DNA of 14,600 nucleotides from DASXBJ01 sp036491755. GTDB taxonomy: Bacteria; Chloroflexota; Dormibacteria; Dormibacterales; Dormibacteraceae. Location of the stretch: NCBI GenBank assembly GCA_036491755.1, contig DASXBJ010000003.1, positions 1 to 14,600 of the forward strand, in the 5' to 3' direction. The notes beneath the pieces are model-generated. The model had not been told where the DNA came from, searched no databases, and saw nothing but the letters and a program-made list of their open reading frames with translations. Numbering within the stretch: the stretch's first letter is position 1; the number at the start of each line of letters is the position of its first letter. Of the stretch, positions 11,516 to 14,600 are shown piece after piece. A program made the translations under genes and the position numbers.

Positions 11516-13774
11516 GTGCCTCCACACATCGGTCGGCCCATGCGCAGGATCGAAGACGAGCGACTGATCACCGGCCGGGGGCGCTACGCAGGAGACATTT
11601 CGCTCGAAAACCTTGCGCATGTCGCCTTCTGCCGCTCCACCCTCCCCCACGCGCGCGTGCGCGCGATCGACCGCTCGACCGCGACCGCCATGCCAGGCGT
11701 CATCGCGGTGTGGACGGCCGATGACCTTCCCGAGGTCGCCGCCGGACTCCACGATTTCGGCCCGCCGGGAATTCAGCATCGCGGCCGGCCGATCCTCAAT
11801 CGCGACGAGGTCAACTACGTCGGAGAGGCGTTCGCGATGGTCGTCGCGGAGACCGCCTACCAGGCCTACGACGCCGCGGAGCAGGTGGTCGCCGAGCTTG
11901 ACCCGCTGCTCGGGGTCGGTGACGTGACAGCGGCCACCGCCCCAGGGGCCGCCCCAGTCCACGCCGACATGGACAGCAACGTCGCGCACACCGAGTCCAT
12001 CCGATACGGCGACATCGACGCCGCTTTCGACGCCGGCAGCGTGACAGCAAGAGTGGTGCTGACCACCGCGCGAGTCGCCGGGGCCGCCATGGAGCCGCGA
12101 ACCGTGACCGCGGCGCCAGACTCCGAAACGCAGGGCCTCAGGGTGTGGTCGTCGACACAAAACATTTTCGGCGTGAAGGCCGCGATCGCCTCGGCGCTGG
12201 GCATCGACGAGACCAAGGTGCGCGTGCTCGCGGAGGACGTCGGCGGCGGATTCGGCGCCAAGGGCAGCGCCTTCCCCGAGGAGGTTCTCACCGCGATCGC
12301 GGCCCACCGTCTCAACCGTCCCGCCCGCTGGGTCGCCACGCGCAGCGAGGACGCGGCCACCACAGCGCAGGGCCACGGATCGGTCATCGAGCTCGAGCTC
12401 GCGGCAGACGGCGGCGGCAAGCTGCGCGGCCTCCGCGGACGCCTGATGCACGACGTCGGCGCCTACTCCGGATCGGCCACCGGCCAGCCCGGCATCATCG
12501 CCTCCCACATGATCTCGGCCTACGTGCTGCCCGCCATGGACATCGAGGCGCAGCTCGTCTACACGAATGCCGTGCCCGGCGGCTTCATCCGCGGCGGAGG
12601 GCGGCCCCTCGGCAACTACGGGATGGAACGTGTGATGGACCAGCTCGCCAAAAAGCTGAACCTCACACCGGCGGAGCTGCGAAGACGCAACCTCATCCAG
12701 CGCGAGCAGATCCCATACACGACCGGCTATCCCGCCGGCCGCAGCGGCGTCGTCTACGACAGCGGCGACTATCCGCGCTTGCTCGAGCTCACCCTCGAAA
12801 AGCTGGGCGACGTCAACAAAGAAACCACCGACGACGGCCGGCTCATCGGCGTCGGCGTCGCATGCTGCGTCGAGTCAACGGGATTTGGCAGAGGCGAGCC
12901 CGCCCGGATCCACCTCGACAAGGACGGCACCGCCCACCTCTACGTGGGATCGACTCCCCAGGGCCAGGGCCACCAGACCATGGCCGCCCAGGTGGTGGCC
13001 GACCGCCTCGGCTGGCCCATCGACAAGATCAAGGTGACCGCGGGCGACACCAGCCACGTCCCCTTCGCCCTCCTCACCGCCGGCAGCCGCAGCGCCGTGA
13101 TGGTCGGCAACGCGACGTCGAAAGCCGCGCAGGCGATGAAAAAAACCCTGCTCGAACGCGCCACCGAGGTGCTCGAGGCCGATGCGAACGACCTCACGTT
13201 GGAGGATGGTGTGATCAGCGTAAGAGGCGCGCCCACCAAGAGTGTCCCGGCCACCCAGCTGATTCCGGAAGAAGGTCTCGAGCTGATCGAGACCTTCGAC
13301 CCTGCGCGCCCCACCGCCTACTCCAGCGGCTGCCACGCCGCCGTGGTGGCGGTCGACCCCGACACCGGCCAGATCGAGGTTCTGCGATACGTGATCGCGC
13401 ACGACGTTGGCAGGTCGATCAACACGATGATGGTCGAAGGCCAGATGCACGGCGGCTACGCGCACGGCCTCGGCTATGCCCTTTACGAGGCCGCGGTCTA
13501 CGACAGGGACGGCGGCTACCGCACCCCGACCTTCATCGATTACACCATCGTCACCACCGGCGAGGTCACGGCCATCCCGGAGCTGCTTCATATCGAGACT
13601 CCCACCGACGCCAACCCCGAAGGCTTCAAGGGCGCGGGCGAGAGCGGGACGATCCCGGTCCCCGCCGCGATCAGCAGCGCCGTCGAGGCTGCGCTGAGAA
13701 AGCGCAAGCCCGACATCGTGATCGACCGCCTGCCGATCACCTCCGACCGAATCGTCGAGCTGTTGGGTTCCTAA
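11516..13774 (+). CDS. Molybdopterin-binding aldehyde/xanthine/CO dehydrogenase family large subunit
   Basis: A 752-residue molybdenum hydroxylase large subunit. The N-terminal hammerhead domain (about 15-130) includes GRGRYAGDI, LPHARVRAID and PGVIAVWTADDLP. The Mo-cofactor domains follow with GGGFGAKG (243-250), the active-site loop PGGFIRGGGRP (354-364), TPQGQGHQT and the terminal GAGESG with the likely catalytic Glu709. The loop lacks the AYRCSFR motif of true form I CO dehydrogenase, so CO oxidation is unlikely; an aldehyde or N-heterocycle hydroxylase is more likely. The iron-sulfur and FAD subunits normally encoded beside it are absent, with tRNA genes upstream and an MFS gene downstream. 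The frame opens earlier, inside tRNA-Val, but GTG 11516 fits the family N terminus and the TATTGT box. Confidence 0.9.
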   Translation: MPPHIGRPMRRIEDERLITGRGRYAGDISLENLAHVAFCRSTLPHARVRAIDRSTATAMPGVIAVWTADDLPEVAAGLHDFGPPGIQHRGRPILNRDEVNYVGEAFAMVVAETAYQAYDAAEQVVAELDPLLGVGDVTAATAPGAAPVHADMDSNVAHTESIRYGDIDAAFDAGSVTARVVLTTARVAGAAMEPRTVTAAPDSETQGLRVWSSTQNIFGVKAAIASALGIDETKVRVLAEDVGGGFGAKGSAFPEEVLTAIAAHRLNRPARWVATRSEDAATTAQGHGSVIELELAADGGGKLRGLRGRLMHDVGAYSGSATGQPGIIASHMISAYVLPAMDIEAQLVYTNAVPGGFIRGGGRPLGNYGMERVMDQLAKKLNLTPAELRRRNLIQREQIPYTTGYPAGRSGVVYDSGDYPRLLELTLEKLGDVNKETTDDGRLIGVGVACCVESTGFGRGEPARIHLDKDGTAHLYVGSTPQGQGHQTMAAQVVADRLGWPIDKIKVTAGDTSHVPFALLTAGSRSAVMVGNATSKAAQAMKKTLLERATEVLEADANDLTLEDGVISVRGAPTKSVPATQLIPEEGLELIETFDPARPTAYSSGCHAAVVAVDPDTGQIEVLRYVIAHDVGRSINTMMVEGQMHGGYAHGLGYALYEAAVYDRDGGYRTPTFIDYTIVTTGEVTAIPELLHIETPTDANPEGFKGAGESGTIPVPAAISSAVEAALRKRKPDIVIDRLPITSDRIVELLGS

Positions 13775-13775
13775 C

Positions 13776-14600
13776 CTGTCCGCCGACCCGCGCGCGACGA
13801 CACCCCCGATCAACCCGGGCGGGGTCAACTGGCGCCGCAACCTCGCCGCGCTCTGGTTCGCCGAGTTCACCGCGATCTTCGGCTTCAGCTTCGCGTTCCC
13901 GTTCCTCTCGATCTTCATCTCGCACGACCTGGGCGTGCACAACGACCACGACCTGTACCTGTGGACGGCAGCCGCAGCCAGCGCATCCGGCCTGAGCATG
14001 GGCATCGCGAGCCCCATCTGGGGGGTGATGGGCGATCGCTACGGCCGCAAGCCGATGTTGCTTCGCTCGATGATCGGCGGCGCGCTCACCGTGGGCCTCA
14101 TCTACTTCACTCAAAACCCCACCCAGCTCCTCATCCTCCGCTTCCTCCAGGGTGCGACCAGCGGCACGGTTGCCGCGGCGACCGCGCTCGTCGCCGCGGA
14201 AACGCCGCGCAACCGCGTCGGCTGGGCCCTCGGCGTCGTGACATCCGCAGTGGCGCTCGGCGGCGCCATCGGACCGGTCATCGGCGGCTTCGCAGCCTCC
14301 ATCTTTGGTTTGCGGCTGGTCTTCCTCGGAGGCGGCGTGCTGCTGATGCTCTCCCTGATCCCGGTCGTCCTGATCGTGCGGGAGAGCCCGATGGTCAGGC
14401 GCACCGGACCGCAGCCCAGCACCCTGTCGATGATCGGCGCCAAGCCCGGCTTGAAGAAACAGCTGAGCGTGCTCATCGGCTCGCAGGGGCTGATCAGCAT
14501 CGCCAACTCCGCGACGCAACAGCTCGTGGTGCTGCGGCTGCTGCAGATGACAACCAGCGGCGTCACCACGCTCACCGGCATCGGCTTCGGTCTCGCCGGC
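13776..14600 (+). CDS. MFS transporter (multidrug/DHA1-like), 3' truncated
   Basis: The first 275 codons of a major facilitator superfamily transporter; the frame is open to the window end. TM1 begins at WRRNLAALWFAEFTAIFGFS. Motif A appears as GVMGDRYGRKP between TM2 and TM3, motif B as LRFLQGATSG, and motif C as GGAIGPVIGG in TM5, the motif set of drug/H+ antiporters. After six segments comes the central loop (VRESPMVRRTGPQPST) and the start of TM7. No ATG, GTG or TTG occurs in this frame between the upstream stop (TGA 13719-13721) and TM1. CTG 13776, one base after the hydroxylase stop codon, is the best available start and implies translational coupling. It may import the hydroxylase substrate or export its product; the substrate is unknown. 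Confidence 0.85.
   Translation, partial: MSADPRATTPPINPGGVNWRRNLAALWFAEFTAIFGFSFAFPFLSIFISHDLGVHNDHDLYLWTAAAASASGLSMGIASPIWGVMGDRYGRKPMLLRSMIGGALTVGLIYFTQNPTQLLILRFLQGATSGTVAAATALVAAETPRNRVGWALGVVTSAVALGGAIGPVIGGFAASIFGLRLVFLGGGVLLMLSLIPVVLIVRESPMVRRTGPQPSTLSMIGAKPGLKKQLSVLIGSQGLISIANSATQQLVVLRLLQMTTSGVTTLTGIGFGLAG

Noticed and set aside
11516..13774. Carbon monoxide dehydrogenase large subunit (coxL)
   Set aside because: The AYRCSFR active-site motif of form I enzymes is absent and no coxS or coxM is adjacent.
12145..13995. 616-codon plus-strand frame within the molybdenum hydroxylase gene
   Set aside because: It is extremely Arg/Pro/His-rich and lies over a complete well-conserved protein in another frame; it also runs into the MFS gene out of frame.
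12875..14017. 380-codon minus-strand frame over the hydroxylase and MFS genes
   Set aside because: Antisense shadow without domain motifs; both plus-strand genes under it are clear.
1..14600. CRISPR array, transposon ends, prophage or defence cassette
   Set aside because: I found no regularly spaced repeats, transposase, integrase, phage structural or nuclease gene; all large frames are accounted for by housekeeping and metabolic genes.

Overview
The window is high-GC, densely packed bacterial chromosome. GTG and TTG starts are frequent. Clear Shine-Dalgarno sites are scarce, and several promoter-proximal genes carry a TAnnnT box 6-11 nt before the start codon, which suggests leaderless transcripts. 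With tandem bactofilins, DUF1326/DUF2182 genes, an FtsH and CCA-encoding tRNA genes, this fits a Terrabacteria lineage (Actinomycetota, Chloroflexota or Dormibacterota type). The sequence alone does not fix the phylum. I see no prophage, insertion sequence or CRISPR array.

Layout. (1) 1-312: C-terminal end of a lytic transglycosylase; 391-609 (minus) is a possible small Cys/His-rich protein. (2) 701-2684 (minus): a three-gene cassette, DUF1326 - DUF2182 (PpoB2-like membrane protein) - DUF1326, ending in a hairpin plus six-T terminator at 627-659. (3) 2743-3147 (plus): TfoX N-terminal-domain protein, meeting two tandem bactofilin genes (minus, about 3200-4052) at a perfect 24-bp palindrome. 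(4) 4154-7277 (minus): a tightly overlapping four-gene operon of HicB/DinB-like protein, PIG-L deacetylase, ABC ATPase and ABC-2 permease, closed by a 10-bp-stem hairpin at 4121-4147. (5) 7347-7736 (minus): a small exported or anchored protein with an internal 22-residue repeat and its own strong terminator. (6) 7869-9236 (plus): aldehyde dehydrogenase, converging on ftsH (9241-11160, minus) with only 4 bp between them. (7) 11192-11462 (minus): tRNA-Val(GAC), tRNA-Glu(TTC) and tRNA-Gly(TCC) upstream of ftsH. (8) 11516-13774 (plus): a molybdopterin-type (xanthine/CO dehydrogenase family) large subunit without its usual partner subunits here, followed by an MFS transporter that runs off the window and has no ATG, GTG or TTG start.

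The two most interesting candidate systems are these. The DUF1326/PpoB2-like cassette is rich in Cys and Met and may handle a soft metal such as copper. The HicB/DinB-like + PIG-L + ABC exporter operon resembles the logic of a low-molecular-weight-thiol conjugate detoxification and export route. Both functional readings are inference from family knowledge and gene order.
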